A stretch of DNA of 64,000 nt from Vibrio sp. FE10 (GTDB taxonomy: Bacteria > Pseudomonadota > Gammaproteobacteria > Enterobacterales > Vibrionaceae): assembly GCF_030297155.1 (NCBI RefSeq), contig NZ_AP028067.1, positions 2,542,001 to 2,606,000 of the forward strand, in the 5' to 3' direction. Made by a program: the position numbers and the translations under genes. The notes beneath the pieces are model-generated. The model was not told the origin of the DNA. It worked only from the letters and a program-made list of their open reading frames with translations, and ran no database searches. Within the stretch, counting starts at the first letter, position 1, and every line of letters begins with the position of its first letter. Of the stretch, positions 8,970 to 18,218 are shown one piece after another.

Positions 8970-10550
8970 ATGACAGCGAAATCAAACGTTGCAGAAAAAT
9001 CAAACATTGCCGATAGAGACAAGGCGACACAGAAGAGAAACGACAAGATGCTGCCTGATGGTCCAGATTGGACGTTCAACCTCTTAGAGCAATATCACGT
9101 AGAAATTAAGCGTGTGGCGCAGCATTACCGTTTAGACACTTACCCGAACCAGATTGAAGTGATTACCTCTGAGCAGATGATGGATGCTTACTCGAGTATT
9201 GGTATGCCCATCAATTACAACCACTGGTCTTTTGGTAAGAAGTTCATCCAGACAGAGCAAAACTACAAACACGGCCAAATGGGCTTAGCGTACGAAATCG
9301 TGATCAACTCAGATCCGTGTATTGCTTACTTAATGGAAGAGAACACGGTCACCATGCAAGCGTTAGTAATGGCGCACGCCTGTTACGGCCATAACTCGTT
9401 CTTTAAGGGTAATTACCTGTTCCAAACTTGGACGGATGCTAGCTCGATTATCGACTACCTCTTGTTCGCGAAAAAATACATTACCGATTGCGAAGAAAAA
9501 TACGGTGTAGCTGAAGTCGAGAAACTTCTCGATTCTTGTCATGCTCTCATGAACTACGGCGTAGATAGATACAAACGTCCAGAGAAGATTTCCATTGCAG
9601 AAGAGACGGCAAGACAAGAAGAACGTGAAGCTTATCTGCAATCTCAAGTGAATGAGCTTTGGAGAACCGTTCCTCAAAACAAAAGTAAGGAAGAAGAAAC
9701 CAAGATACGTTTCCCTAGTGAGCCTCAAGAAAACATTCTCTACTTTATTGAGAAGAACGCCCCACTGCTTGAACCTTGGCAGCGAGAGTGCGTTCGTATT
9801 GTTCGCAAGGTAAGCCAATACTTCTATCCTCAGAAACAAACTCAAGTAATGAACGAGGGCTGGGCAACCTTCTGGCATTACACCATTCTTAACCACCTTT
9901 ACGACGAAGGCTTGGTGAGTGATAAGTTCATCTTAGAGTTCCTACACAGTCACACCAGTGTGGTTGCTCAACCCGCCTACAACAGCCCTTATTTCAGTGG
10001 GATAAATCCTTATGCCCTTGGCTTTGCGATGTTTAGAGACATCCGACGCATCTGTGAAGAGCCAACCGATGAAGATAGAGAGTGGTTCCCTGAATTAGCC
10101 GGAAGTGATTGGTTAGAGGCCGTGCACTTTGCGATGCACAACTTCAAAGATGAAAGCTTTATCAGCCAATACCTTTCTCCAAAGATCATTCGTGACTTTA
10201 AGCTGTTCTCAGTACTCGACGACGACCGTAAAAATACCATTGAAGTCAGTGCGATTCACGATGATCCTGGCTATCGCCTGATTAGAGAAAAGCTCGCGGC
10301 GCAGTACAATCTAAGCAACCTTGAGCCGAATATTCAGGTGTTCAATGTCGATGTTCGTGGTGATCGCTCAATGACACTGCAATATGTGCCTCATGACCGT
10401 ATCCCACTAGATAAAGGCTACGATGAAGTATTGAAACACCTTTATCGCTTATGGGGCTTTGATGTAATTTTGGAAGAACTCAAAGACACAGGTCATAGAG
10501 AAATATTGACCACCTGTCCGAAACGCAATGATTATGGAGCCAAGATTTAA
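8970..10550 (+). CDS. ycgB: SpoVR family protein YcgB
   Basis: 526-residue soluble protein of the SpoVR/YcgB family (E. coli YcgB is about 510). The conserved EGWATFWHY block (near residue 300) and the N-terminal PDWTFNLLEQYH segment are visible. In Bacillus SpoVR affects spore cortex; in proteobacteria the function is unknown, with sigma-S-linked expression in E. coli. It starts only 11 bp after yeaH with an AAGGGGG ribosome-binding site, so it is translated from the same mRNA. In E. coli ycgB is at a separate locus; here it completes a three-gene stress operon ended by a strong terminator. Confidence 0.94.
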   Translation: MTAKSNVAEKSNIADRDKATQKRNDKMLPDGPDWTFNLLEQYHVEIKRVAQHYRLDTYPNQIEVITSEQMMDAYSSIGMPINYNHWSFGKKFIQTEQNYKHGQMGLAYEIVINSDPCIAYLMEENTVTMQALVMAHACYGHNSFFKGNYLFQTWTDASSIIDYLLFAKKYITDCEEKYGVAEVEKLLDSCHALMNYGVDRYKRPEKISIAEETARQEEREAYLQSQVNELWRTVPQNKSKEEETKIRFPSEPQENILYFIEKNAPLLEPWQRECVRIVRKVSQYFYPQKQTQVMNEGWATFWHYTILNHLYDEGLVSDKFILEFLHSHTSVVAQPAYNSPYFSGINPYALGFAMFRDIRRICEEPTDEDREWFPELAGSDWLEAVHFAMHNFKDESFISQYLSPKIIRDFKLFSVLDDDRKNTIEVSAIHDDPGYRLIREKLAAQYNLSNLEPNIQVFNVDVRGDRSMTLQYVPHDRIPLDKGYDEVLKHLYRLWGFDVILEELKDTGHREILTTCPKRNDYGAKI

Positions 10551-10635
10551 TGCTAATCACAATAAATAAGTGATTGGTATAAGACTCCGCTCCCCCTACA
10601 ACATAGTGGTTAAACCCGCTCGGAAGTGGAGCAAT

Positions 10636-10677
10636 AAAAAAGCGCATAAGTCTGATGACTTATGCGCTTTCTTTTTT
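10636..10677. terminator. Bidirectional terminator between ycgB and sohB
   Basis: Perfect 14-bp stem AAAGCGCATAAGTC / GACTTATGCGCTTT with a TGAT loop, A-run on the left and T-run on the right. Confidence 0.94.
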
Positions 10678-10743
10678 AAGGCTCAAATATCTTCAATAGG
10701 TACTAAACCTAGAACTAGATACTAGAGATAAAGCTGAATAAGC

Positions 10744-11811
10744 TTAAACAATCGGCTTTTGGCCGCGTTCAATCAGCTTCATCAGCACGCTGTCTGCAGA
10801 TTTACCTGCAACGCCCGCTAGCTTGTCTGAAAGCTTTTTCTTTTGTACGTAGTGAATCGCTAGAACCGTCTTGTCTTTACATGCTGCTACGACTAAATCA
10901 TCAGAAGTGCTGATCTCATCCACCAGCCCAAGCTCATGCGCTTGTGTACCAAACCAGTGCTCACCTGTTGCTACTTTTTCAAGGTCTAGCGCAGGTCGAT
11001 GGTCACGAATGAAGTCTTTAAACAAACCATGAGTTTCCTCTAGCTCTTCTTTAAACTTCTCGCGTGCTTTATCACTGTTCTCACCAAACATAGTAAGCGT
11101 GCGTTTGTACTCACCTGCCGTTAGCTGTTCGAACTCAATGTCGTGCTTTTTAAGCAGCTTGTTGAAGTTTGGCAGTTGAGCGATAACACCAATAGAACCA
11201 ACAATAGCAAACGGTGCAGACACGATTTTGTCTGCGATACATGCCATCATGTAACCGCCACTTGCTGCGACTTTGTCTACCGAGATAGTCAGAGGCAGAC
11301 CTGCCGCTTTGATACGGTCAAGTTGAGAAGACGCCAAACCATAGCCATGAACCATGCCACCGCCAGATTCCAGCTTAAGCAATACTTCGTCACCTTCGCG
11401 AGCAACAGCCAGAACCGCGGTTACCTCTTCACGTAAAGAAGCCACTTCTTTAGCATCAATGCTGCCATTAAAATCGAGAACGAATAGGTGTGGTTCACGC
11501 TTGCTATCAAGCTCACCCTCTTTCGCTGCTTTCTTCACTTCTTTGCCACGTGATTTTACTTTTTCTTTTTCCGCTTTCTTTTCTGCTTTATCACGTGCTT
11601 TGATGAAAGCATCATCATGCAAATGGTGCTCTAGTTGTTCAATCGTTTGTTTGTGGTGCTCAGATAGGTTCGTGATTTCCAGCTCACCTTTAATTGCGCT
11701 TGATTTTCCACCCACAGATTTAGCTATCACTAAAATTGCAATGATGGCGATTACAACGGTCGCAATCTTGGCTAAAAACAAGCCGTAGTCCAACAAAAAT
11801 TCCAATGTCAT
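10744..11811 (-). CDS. sohB: Inner-membrane protease SohB (S49 family)
   Basis: 355-residue protease of the SppA/S49 family, anchored by an N-terminal hydrophobic segment (residues about 8-32) with the catalytic domain in the periplasm. A charged Lys/Glu-rich linker (about 60-100) precedes the SohB N-terminal and ClpP-like serine protease fold. The nucleophile is in VAASGGYMMAC, and the following GSIGVIAQ is a typical S49 segment. The length matches E. coli SohB (349). In E. coli sohB was found as a multicopy suppressor of loss of DegP; natural substrates are unknown. Monocistronic by context, divergent from yciK. Confidence 0.93.
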   Translation of the reverse strand: MTLEFLLDYGLFLAKIATVVIAIIAILVIAKSVGGKSSAIKGELEITNLSEHHKQTIEQLEHHLHDDAFIKARDKAEKKAEKEKVKSRGKEVKKAAKEGELDSKREPHLFVLDFNGSIDAKEVASLREEVTAVLAVAREGDEVLLKLESGGGMVHGYGLASSQLDRIKAAGLPLTISVDKVAASGGYMMACIADKIVSAPFAIVGSIGVIAQLPNFNKLLKKHDIEFEQLTAGEYKRTLTMFGENSDKAREKFKEELEETHGLFKDFIRDHRPALDLEKVATGEHWFGTQAHELGLVDEISTSDDLVVAACKDKTVLAIHYVQKKKLSDKLAGVAGKSADSVLMKLIERGQKPIV

Positions 11812-11948
11812 ATCCCCTATTGTATGAATTAGTGTATTGTAACCATCTTGTCACGATTACCAAGAATTTCTCATCATTCCTGCGGTTATCTGTGTGATTA
11901 AACATCAATGGAATGACGAACATAATAAAAGAAAGAAGGATAAGCACA

Positions 11949-12689
11949 GTGGATTACCCAATCTCTACAGATGCCCTCAAAGATAAAGTAATTTTGGTTA
12001 CAGGTGCCGGTGCTGGCATTGGTCGCCAAGCCGCACTAAGCTTCGCTCAACATGGTGCAACTGTCATTCTGTTAGGCCGCAATGTCAAAAACCTTGAATT
12101 GATTTACGATGAAATCGAAAGCGCTGGTTACCCACAGCCTGCGATTATCCCATTGGATTTAAAAGGCGCGACAAAGCAGAACTACATCGACATGGCTGAA
12201 ACCATTGAATCACAGTTTGGTCGTTTAGATGGTCTACTGCATAACGCAGGTGTACTTGGCACGCTAAGTCCATTTGATCAAATCGATGAAGAGACGTTTG
12301 ATGGCGTCATGCAAATCAACGTTAAAGCTGAATTTCTAATGACTCAAGCGTTACTGCCTGTCATTAAGAAAGCAGAAGCGGGTCGTATTGTCTTTACCTC
12401 TTCAACGGTTGGTCATTCTGGCCGAGCGTTCTGGGGCACTTACGCAATTTCAAAGTTTGCAACAGAAGGCATGATGCAGATCTTAGCCGATGAGCTTGAA
12501 GGTACCGATATCCGTGTTAATGCGATTAACCCAGGCGGTACTCAAACACGTATGCGTGCAAAAGCGTACCCAGGTGAAGATGCGAACAAACTAAAAACGC
12601 CACTCGACATCATCCCGCTGTATCTACACTTAATGAACCCAAGTATGACAGACATCAATGGCCAATGTATCGACGCTCAACCTAAGTAG
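11949..12689 (+). CDS. yciK: YciK family short-chain dehydrogenase/reductase
   Basis: 246-residue Rossmann-fold oxidoreductase. The cofactor motif TGAGAGIG, the NAGVLG segment, a catalytic Ser in FTSSTVGHSG and the Y-x3-K as TYAISKFA are all present. LLGRN and NPGGTQTRMRAKAYP match E. coli YciK specifically. The substrate is unknown. I chose GTG 11949 because AGAAGGA lies 8 bp upstream and the N-terminus then aligns with homologues; an in-frame ATG at 11913 lacks a ribosome-binding site. Divergent from sohB, as in E. coli. A terminator follows. Confidence 0.92.
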   Translation: MDYPISTDALKDKVILVTGAGAGIGRQAALSFAQHGATVILLGRNVKNLELIYDEIESAGYPQPAIIPLDLKGATKQNYIDMAETIESQFGRLDGLLHNAGVLGTLSPFDQIDEETFDGVMQINVKAEFLMTQALLPVIKKAEAGRIVFTSSTVGHSGRAFWGTYAISKFATEGMMQILADELEGTDIRVNAINPGGTQTRMRAKAYPGEDANKLKTPLDIIPLYLHLMNPSMTDINGQCIDAQPK

Positions 12690-12712
12690 TTGATATTATA
12701 ACCAATAACAAT

Positions 12713-12738
12713 AAGTCGCTTTAATAGCGGCTTTTTTT
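12713..12738 (+). terminator. Terminator after yciK
   Basis: 8-bp stem AAGTCGCT / AGCGGCTT (one G-T pair) with a 5-nt loop and a run of T. Confidence 0.85.
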
Positions 12739-12791
12739 GCATCTAAATCAAACATCTAGCAGTTAGTTCTCCGAATTTTCGTCATTTCTCT

Positions 12792-12819
12792 TTGCATCTT
12801 TTTCATTGTCAAATATACT
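12792..12819 (+). promoter_or_regulatory. Candidate promoter of the imuA-imuB-dnaE2 cassette
   Basis: TTGCAT and TATACT are separated by 16 bp. The -10 overlaps the LexA box by two bases, the usual geometry for LexA repression. Confidence 0.55.
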
Positions 12820-12833
12820 GTATAAATATACAG
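12818..12833. promoter_or_regulatory. LexA-binding SOS box
   Basis: CTGTATAAATATACAG fits CTG-N10-CAG with an almost fully palindromic AT centre, 10 bp before the imuA start. It predicts DNA-damage induction of the whole cassette. Confidence 0.93.
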
Positions 12834-12843
12834 GTATTTAATT

Positions 12844-13551
12844 ATGCATGAACTAATAAAAAACTTACAAGACCGCCAGTTAATCTGGAAAGGATTACAA
12901 TCAACAACGCTAGGAAGTACCACTTCGACAGGCTATCCTCAATTGGATAAACAGCTTGATGGAGGCTTCCCGACGCACGGCGTTATTGAGGTTGAATCAC
13001 AACAAGGGGTCGGCGAACTTCGTCTACTCACGCCTTATTTAGCTCAACAAAACTCACAAAAACTGGCCATTTTCATCAACCCACCGGGGAAGATCTGTGC
13101 CGAGTTTTTCAACGACCAAAACATTCCACTAGAGAATATCCTAGTCATCCAACCTCAGCGTGATCTCGATGCATTATGGGCCGCAGAGCAGTGCCTCAAA
13201 AGTGGTGCCTGTCATTCTGTTTTGCTATGGGGAGCGGATCTAGAAATACACCAAACCAAGCGCCTGCAAGCGGCAAGCGAAACGGGCAAGTGTCTGCAAT
13301 TTCATTTTAAAGCCACCAGCTATAACCAGTTATCCCTACCCGTTTCTTTAAGCATGAAGCTGTCTTCTCACGCCCAAGGGTTAAAGATTGAGGTCACGAA
13401 AAGAAAAGGCAGTTGGTCGTATGGCAGCTTTGTTCTGGACATGAGCCAGAACTGGCCGTTACTCACAGAAAAAGTCATCAATGAAAACAGTTCAACTCAC
13501 GCTTTGTCTAGTAACACGGTACTGGCTTTCCCTATTGCGAAACAAGGCTAG
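12844..13551 (+). CDS. imuA: ImuA, RecA-like accessory factor of SOS mutagenesis
   Basis: 235-residue RecA/SulA-superfamily-like protein, part of the ImuA-ImuB-DnaE2 mutasome that performs error-prone translesion synthesis in bacteria lacking UmuDC-type systems or alongside them. The N-terminal STGYPQLDKQLDGGFPTHGVIEV resembles the start of the RecA core, but the P-loop is degenerate (ESQQGVGEL), as expected for ImuA, which interacts with RecA and ImuB rather than acting as a recombinase. A perfect LexA box 10 bp upstream makes it damage-inducible. The stop is followed 3 bp later by imuB, so translation is probably coupled. Confidence 0.9.
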   Translation: MHELIKNLQDRQLIWKGLQSTTLGSTTSTGYPQLDKQLDGGFPTHGVIEVESQQGVGELRLLTPYLAQQNSQKLAIFINPPGKICAEFFNDQNIPLENILVIQPQRDLDALWAAEQCLKSGACHSVLLWGADLEIHQTKRLQAASETGKCLQFHFKATSYNQLSLPVSLSMKLSSHAQGLKIEVTKRKGSWSYGSFVLDMSQNWPLLTEKVINENSSTHALSSNTVLAFPIAKQG

Positions 13552-13554
13552 CGG

Positions 13555-15024
13555 ATGTTGTGGCTTTATCTGCACTTCTCATCGCTGCAATTGGATACCT
13601 TGTTTAACTCTAATGAATTGAAAGCGAATGAAGAATCACACGATCAACCTCTTATCATCGTCGATGAGAAAGATCATCGTGTGCTGCAAGCTAACCAAGC
13701 TGCGCTGCAATCAGGTATCACACTCGGCATGGGGCTAGGGTCTGCGGCCGCGCTTTGCCATAACTTACACGTCCACCCTTACAGCATTGAGCTAGAAAAA
13801 AGTAAGCTGAAAGAGATTGCTCAATGGGCTTATCTGGTCACTTCCGACATGGCGTTACTGCCACCCAATGGATTATTGATTAAAGCCTCTAACATGTTGT
13901 CGCTTTACGACGGGCTAGATAACTACTGGCATGAACTCAAAAGCCATTTAGAAACGCTCAATATCCAGTTCAGTTTTGCCACAGGTTATTCGCCGCTTTC
14001 TGCAATCCTTTTAGGCAAGCAATCCATCAACCAAGCGACGAACAATGTTGAGCAGATGAAAGCTTGGGTTAACCAACAAGCGCTGAGTTCAAGCGAACTT
14101 CCTGCTAAACAAGTTGAGCGCCTGAATCGTGTTGGTATCAATGTCGTTGAAGACTTATTGAAACTGCCTTTGCAAGATGTCGCGCGCCGCTTTGATATCG
14201 ACTTGGTGAACTATGTGGGTCGTCTTAATGGGCAGTTCAAGCACCCGATTGATTTCTATCACCCACCAGAGAGTTTCCAACAATATTTGGAGCTGCTGTT
14301 TGATATTGAAAACATCCTTTTCATCGAAAAGCCTTTGCTGAAATTGTTGAATCAGCTCGAGTGCTTTTTGAGGTTACGTGACCGAGTGGCTTTCGAGTTA
14401 ACGCTGACTTTGCATCTAAGAGATAAAGACGATCATCATGTCTCTTTCTATTCAGCGCAGGGCGATTATCTAGCAAGTAAATGGGCGAACCTCACGCGTC
14501 TAACCTTAGAGTCACTGAAGATCACAGCACCGGTTCAGGGGCTGACTCTATCCTTGGTTCGTCATGGAGAACCGCAAGTCGCCTACCATGATCTTTTCGA
14601 TGGTAATACCGGAACACTTGCCGCGTTAGATCTGCTCTCGCTGCTTCAAGCCAAGTTGGGGCAAGCTTGTATTCAAACACCGAAAATACAGCATGACCCA
14701 AGGCCAGAAAAGGCCAATCAGTATTCGCTCCCAACACTGAGTAAATCTGTGGCAAAAAAGCAAACGCCCCCAGAGAGTGAGCAACAAACCATAGATCTCA
14801 ACGTCCATCAACAACGACTCCGGCCCAGTATTTTACTGCCAGAGCCCGAAGCCTTAACCGAAAGCGTCACCTTATCTCAAGGCCCTGAGCGCATTGTTTC
14901 TGGCTGGTGGGATGGTGAGAAAATCATTCGTGACTACTTTATTGCTCACAGTGAAAACGGCCGCTGGCTATGGGTATTCAGAACGCCAGATAAGCAATGG
15001 TTTTTACACGGATTATTTAGCTAG
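13555..15024 (+). CDS. imuB: ImuB, Y-family polymerase-like scaffold of the mutasome
   Basis: 489-residue protein with a Y-family (DinB-like) fold but without the catalytic acidic residues: the N-terminal strand reads MLWLYLHF where active enzymes have Asp, and SLYDGLDNY replaces the usual S-x-DE motif region. Helix-hairpin-helix LNRVGINVVEDLLKLP and a little-finger region follow. At residues 389-395 QYSLPTL resembles the beta-clamp binding motif (QxSLPL type), and the C-terminal ImuB tail ends with WLWVFRTPDKQWFLHGLF. By family knowledge ImuB is non-catalytic and docks DnaE2 to the clamp. Starts 3 bp after imuA. Confidence 0.92.
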   Translation: MLWLYLHFSSLQLDTLFNSNELKANEESHDQPLIIVDEKDHRVLQANQAALQSGITLGMGLGSAAALCHNLHVHPYSIELEKSKLKEIAQWAYLVTSDMALLPPNGLLIKASNMLSLYDGLDNYWHELKSHLETLNIQFSFATGYSPLSAILLGKQSINQATNNVEQMKAWVNQQALSSSELPAKQVERLNRVGINVVEDLLKLPLQDVARRFDIDLVNYVGRLNGQFKHPIDFYHPPESFQQYLELLFDIENILFIEKPLLKLLNQLECFLRLRDRVAFELTLTLHLRDKDDHHVSFYSAQGDYLASKWANLTRLTLESLKITAPVQGLTLSLVRHGEPQVAYHDLFDGNTGTLAALDLLSLLQAKLGQACIQTPKIQHDPRPEKANQYSLPTLSKSVAKKQTPPESEQQTIDLNVHQQRLRPSILLPEPEALTESVTLSQGPERIVSGWWDGEKIIRDYFIAHSENGRWLWVFRTPDKQWFLHGLFS

Positions 15025-15034
15025 CCTGTAAGAA

Positions 15035-15080
15035 AGTAAGTCAGTAAGACAATTTAGTCGCTCACTCAGTATGACTTACT
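15035..15080 (+). repeat. Inverted repeat in the imuB-dnaE2 gap
   Basis: AGTAAGTCA (15035-15043) and TGACTTACT (15072-15080) are perfect inverted 9-mers separated by 28 nt. No T-run follows, so it is not a standard terminator; its role is unknown. Confidence 0.6.
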
Positions 15081-15140
15081 AACGATTTCAACGTCCCTTT
15101 TCAATCAAGCCCACTCGCAATGGTTAAGTGAGATTACGTT

Positions 15141-18100
15141 ATGTCTCAGCAATACTCAGAGCTCTTCTGCCAAAGTAATTACTCCTTTCTAGAGGGAGCT
15201 TCGCACGCAGAAGAGCTTGTTTTACAGGCCGACTTCTTACGCTACAAAGCACTCGCTGTTACCGACGAATGCTCGGTGGCGGGCATCGTTAAGGTTCACT
15301 CTGCGATCAAGCAACATAAACTGTCGCTCAAGCAAATTGTTGGGAGCCTATTTTGGCTAAATGAAGAGTGCCAAGTTGTCTTGTTATGTCCAAATAGAAA
15401 GGCCTACGCCGAGCTGTGTCGTATTATTACCAATGCGAGACGTCGTAGCAGCAAAGGACATTATCAACTCTCGGAGTGGGATATCATGTCGGCTAAGCAC
15501 TGCTTCATTCTTTGGCTTCCTCAACAGAAAAATGAAGACGCACATTGGGGGCAATGGCTTTCTCAACACCACTCCGGTCGATTATGGATTGGCTTACAAC
15601 GACACCTAAAACAAACCGACCAGCAGTACACAGATTACTGTGTTGAGCTGTCACTGCATCACCACCTTCCGATTACGGCCTGTGGTGGCGTGCTGATGCA
15701 CAACGCCAATCGCTTACCCTTGCAGCATTCACTCACTGCGATAAAGTATCAACGTCCCATTACTGAAGTGGGCAATCACTTACTCGCCAATGCCGAGCGC
15801 TGTTTACGCAGCATCAATAAGATCTCTCATATATTCAAAGCTGAGTGGCTAGAAGAGAGCAACCGAATCTCTGAGCTGTGCGAATTTGATTTAGACAGCT
15901 TGCGCTACGAATACCCGAGCGAGCTGATCCCTCAAGGTGAGACACCCATGAGCTATCTACGCATGTTAGTCGAGAAAGGAAAACGAACTCGCTTCCCGCA
16001 AGGCGTGCCTAACGACATTCAACAAATCATAGAGAAAGAATTGGGGCTGATTGACGAGCTTGACTACCCTTTCTTTTTTCTCACGATCCACGACATCGTC
16101 ATGTTTGCCAAAAGCCAAGGGATTCTTTACCAAGGTCGAGGTTCAGCGGCCAATTCCGTGGTCTGTTACTGCTTAGAAATCACCTCTGTCGACCCAAGAC
16201 AGATCTCAGTATTATTTGAACGCTTCATCAGTAAAGAACGTGATGAGCCGCCGGATATTGATGTCGATTTTGAGCATGAGCGCCGTGAAGAAGTCATCCA
16301 ATACATCTACAAAAAATACGGTAGAGAACGCGCAGCGCTTGCCGCGACTGTCATTTCATATCGCTTCAAAAGTGCGGTAAGGGATGTCGGCAAAGCTTTA
16401 GGGCTACAGGAAACCCAGCTGGATTACTTCATTAAGAACACTAATCGCAGAGATAAAAGCTTAGGTTGGCAGGCTCAGTTAACTCAATTAGGACTACAAC
16501 CTGACTCTTTGAAGGGTCAGCAGTTTATCCATTTGGTTAATGAAATTATCGGCTTTCCACGTCACTTATCTCAGCATGTTGGTGGCTTTGTGATCTCTTC
16601 CGGGCCTTTGTACGAACTGGTTCCCGTCGAGAATGCGGCTATGCACGATCGAACCATCATTCAATGGGATAAAGATGATCTTGAAACCTTAGGGCTACTT
16701 AAAGTCGATGTACTCGCGCTTGGTATGCTTTCTGCGATTCGTAAATGTTTTGACCTTATCAAACACTTCCATGGACGTTCTCTGTCTATCGCTGAGATCA
16801 CTCGTCTCAAGGACGATCCTCAGGTTTACGGCATGATTCAACGAGCAGACACGGTCGGTATCTTCCAAATTGAATCACGAGCGCAAATGAGCATGCTGCC
16901 AAGGCTCAAACCAAAGACTTATTACGACTTGGTGATCCAAATCGCTATCGTACGTCCTGGGCCTATTCAGGGCGATATGGTGCATCCGTTTCTAAAACGC
17001 CGAGATGGCATTGAGCCAATCAGCTATCCATCGAAGGATGTTGAATCGGTACTGTCACGCACTTTGGGTGTGCCTATATTCCAAGAACAAGTGATTAAGC
17101 TTGCGATGGTTGCCGCTGGGTTTTCGGGTGGAGAAGCGGATCAACTCAGACGCGCGATGGCGGCTTGGAAGAAAAATGGCAACGTCTTTAAGTTTAAAAA
17201 CAAGCTCATCGAAGGCATGCAAAAACGCGGCTATGAGACCGAGTTTGCCGAACAAATCTTTAAACAGATATGCGGTTTTGGTGAATACGGTTTTCCGGAA
17301 AGCCATTCTGCTTCATTTGCGGTGCTAGCCTATTGCTCAGCTTGGTTGAAATGCTACTACCCAGAGTGTTTTTACGCGTCTTTGCTGAATAGCCAACCTA
17401 TGGGGTTCTATAGCCCATCACAGTTGGTACAAGATGCGCAGCGACACAATGTGAAGGTACTTCCTGTGTGTGTGAATGCCTCACAAGATGATCACACCGT
17501 GATATCTCACCAGAATGGTTTGGCGCTCCGATTAGGAATGAGGCAAATCAAAGGCCTAAGCGAACATGGCATTCAGAGTATTCTCGCCAATCGCCCACGC
17601 TCCGGTTATCGCCATCCTAGTCAGGTTAAGCAACTATCGATCAATAAAAAAGACATCGAATTGCTCGCCTCGGCTAATGCGCTGCACAATGTTTCCGGTG
17701 ATCGTTTCCAAACTCGTTGGGCACTGATGGACTCCGCTTCTGACCTGCCTCTATTTCGTCAGGCTTACGACAAGGTAGAACACGCTTTGCATAAGCCCAA
17801 TGAGATGCAGGATCTACTGGAGGATTTCACCAGCGTTGGCGTATCGTTAAACAAGCACCCTATCACCTTGCTAGAAGAAGCTAACCGACTTGGTCGGTTC
17901 ACCCATATGAAAGATTTAAAACAACAAAGACACAAATCCATGGTCACGGTTGTTGGTTTGGTCACTGGCAAGCAGTCACCCGGCACCGCAGCCGGTGTCA
18001 CCTTTGTCACATTAGAAGATAACACAGGCAATATTAACGTTGTGGTATGGGGAGCCACCGCACGCGCACAGCAGCAAGCTTATCTGACAGCAAAGGCTTT

Positions 18101-18218
18101 AAAGGTGCAAGGAGTCTTAGAGAAGGAAGGTGAAGTCGTGCATGTGATTGCGGGGAAACTTATCGATATTACCGATGAAATTGTTGGTTTAAACACCAAA
18201 TCTCGAGATTTTCATTAG
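15141..18218 (+). CDS. dnaE2: Error-prone DNA polymerase III alpha-like DnaE2 (ImuC)
   Basis: 1025-residue C-family polymerase acting as the catalytic subunit of the SOS mutasome. An N-terminal PHP domain (SNYSFLEGASHAEELV, VTDECSVAG) is followed by the polymerase core with the catalytic PPDIDVDFEHERREE near residue 370 and GRGSAANSVV just before it, then a finger region and a C-terminal OB fold (VVGLVTGKQSPGTAAG, FVTLEDNTGNINVVVW). It lacks the long C-terminal extension of replicative DnaE (about 1160). Third gene after imuA-imuB with a 116-bp gap containing an inverted repeat but no terminator, so LexA control probably extends to it. Confidence 0.95.
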   Translation: MSQQYSELFCQSNYSFLEGASHAEELVLQADFLRYKALAVTDECSVAGIVKVHSAIKQHKLSLKQIVGSLFWLNEECQVVLLCPNRKAYAELCRIITNARRRSSKGHYQLSEWDIMSAKHCFILWLPQQKNEDAHWGQWLSQHHSGRLWIGLQRHLKQTDQQYTDYCVELSLHHHLPITACGGVLMHNANRLPLQHSLTAIKYQRPITEVGNHLLANAERCLRSINKISHIFKAEWLEESNRISELCEFDLDSLRYEYPSELIPQGETPMSYLRMLVEKGKRTRFPQGVPNDIQQIIEKELGLIDELDYPFFFLTIHDIVMFAKSQGILYQGRGSAANSVVCYCLEITSVDPRQISVLFERFISKERDEPPDIDVDFEHERREEVIQYIYKKYGRERAALAATVISYRFKSAVRDVGKALGLQETQLDYFIKNTNRRDKSLGWQAQLTQLGLQPDSLKGQQFIHLVNEIIGFPRHLSQHVGGFVISSGPLYELVPVENAAMHDRTIIQWDKDDLETLGLLKVDVLALGMLSAIRKCFDLIKHFHGRSLSIAEITRLKDDPQVYGMIQRADTVGIFQIESRAQMSMLPRLKPKTYYDLVIQIAIVRPGPIQGDMVHPFLKRRDGIEPISYPSKDVESVLSRTLGVPIFQEQVIKLAMVAAGFSGGEADQLRRAMAAWKKNGNVFKFKNKLIEGMQKRGYETEFAEQIFKQICGFGEYGFPESHSASFAVLAYCSAWLKCYYPECFYASLLNSQPMGFYSPSQLVQDAQRHNVKVLPVCVNASQDDHTVISHQNGLALRLGMRQIKGLSEHGIQSILANRPRSGYRHPSQVKQLSINKKDIELLASANALHNVSGDRFQTRWALMDSASDLPLFRQAYDKVEHALHKPNEMQDLLEDFTSVGVSLNKHPITLLEEANRLGRFTHMKDLKQQRHKSMVTVVGLVTGKQSPGTAAGVTFVTLEDNTGNINVVVWGATARAQQQAYLTAKALKVQGVLEKEGEVVHVIAGKLIDITDEIVGLNTKSRDFH

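Noticed and set aside
9363..9896. 177-codon antisense ORF inside ycgB
   Set aside because: Fully overlapped by a conserved gene on the other strand, with no start signal and no recognisable protein features.
11143..11788. Two ORFs of 97 and 144 codons antisense to sohB
   Set aside because: Shadow frames of the conserved sohB gene; composition reflects its codon pattern.
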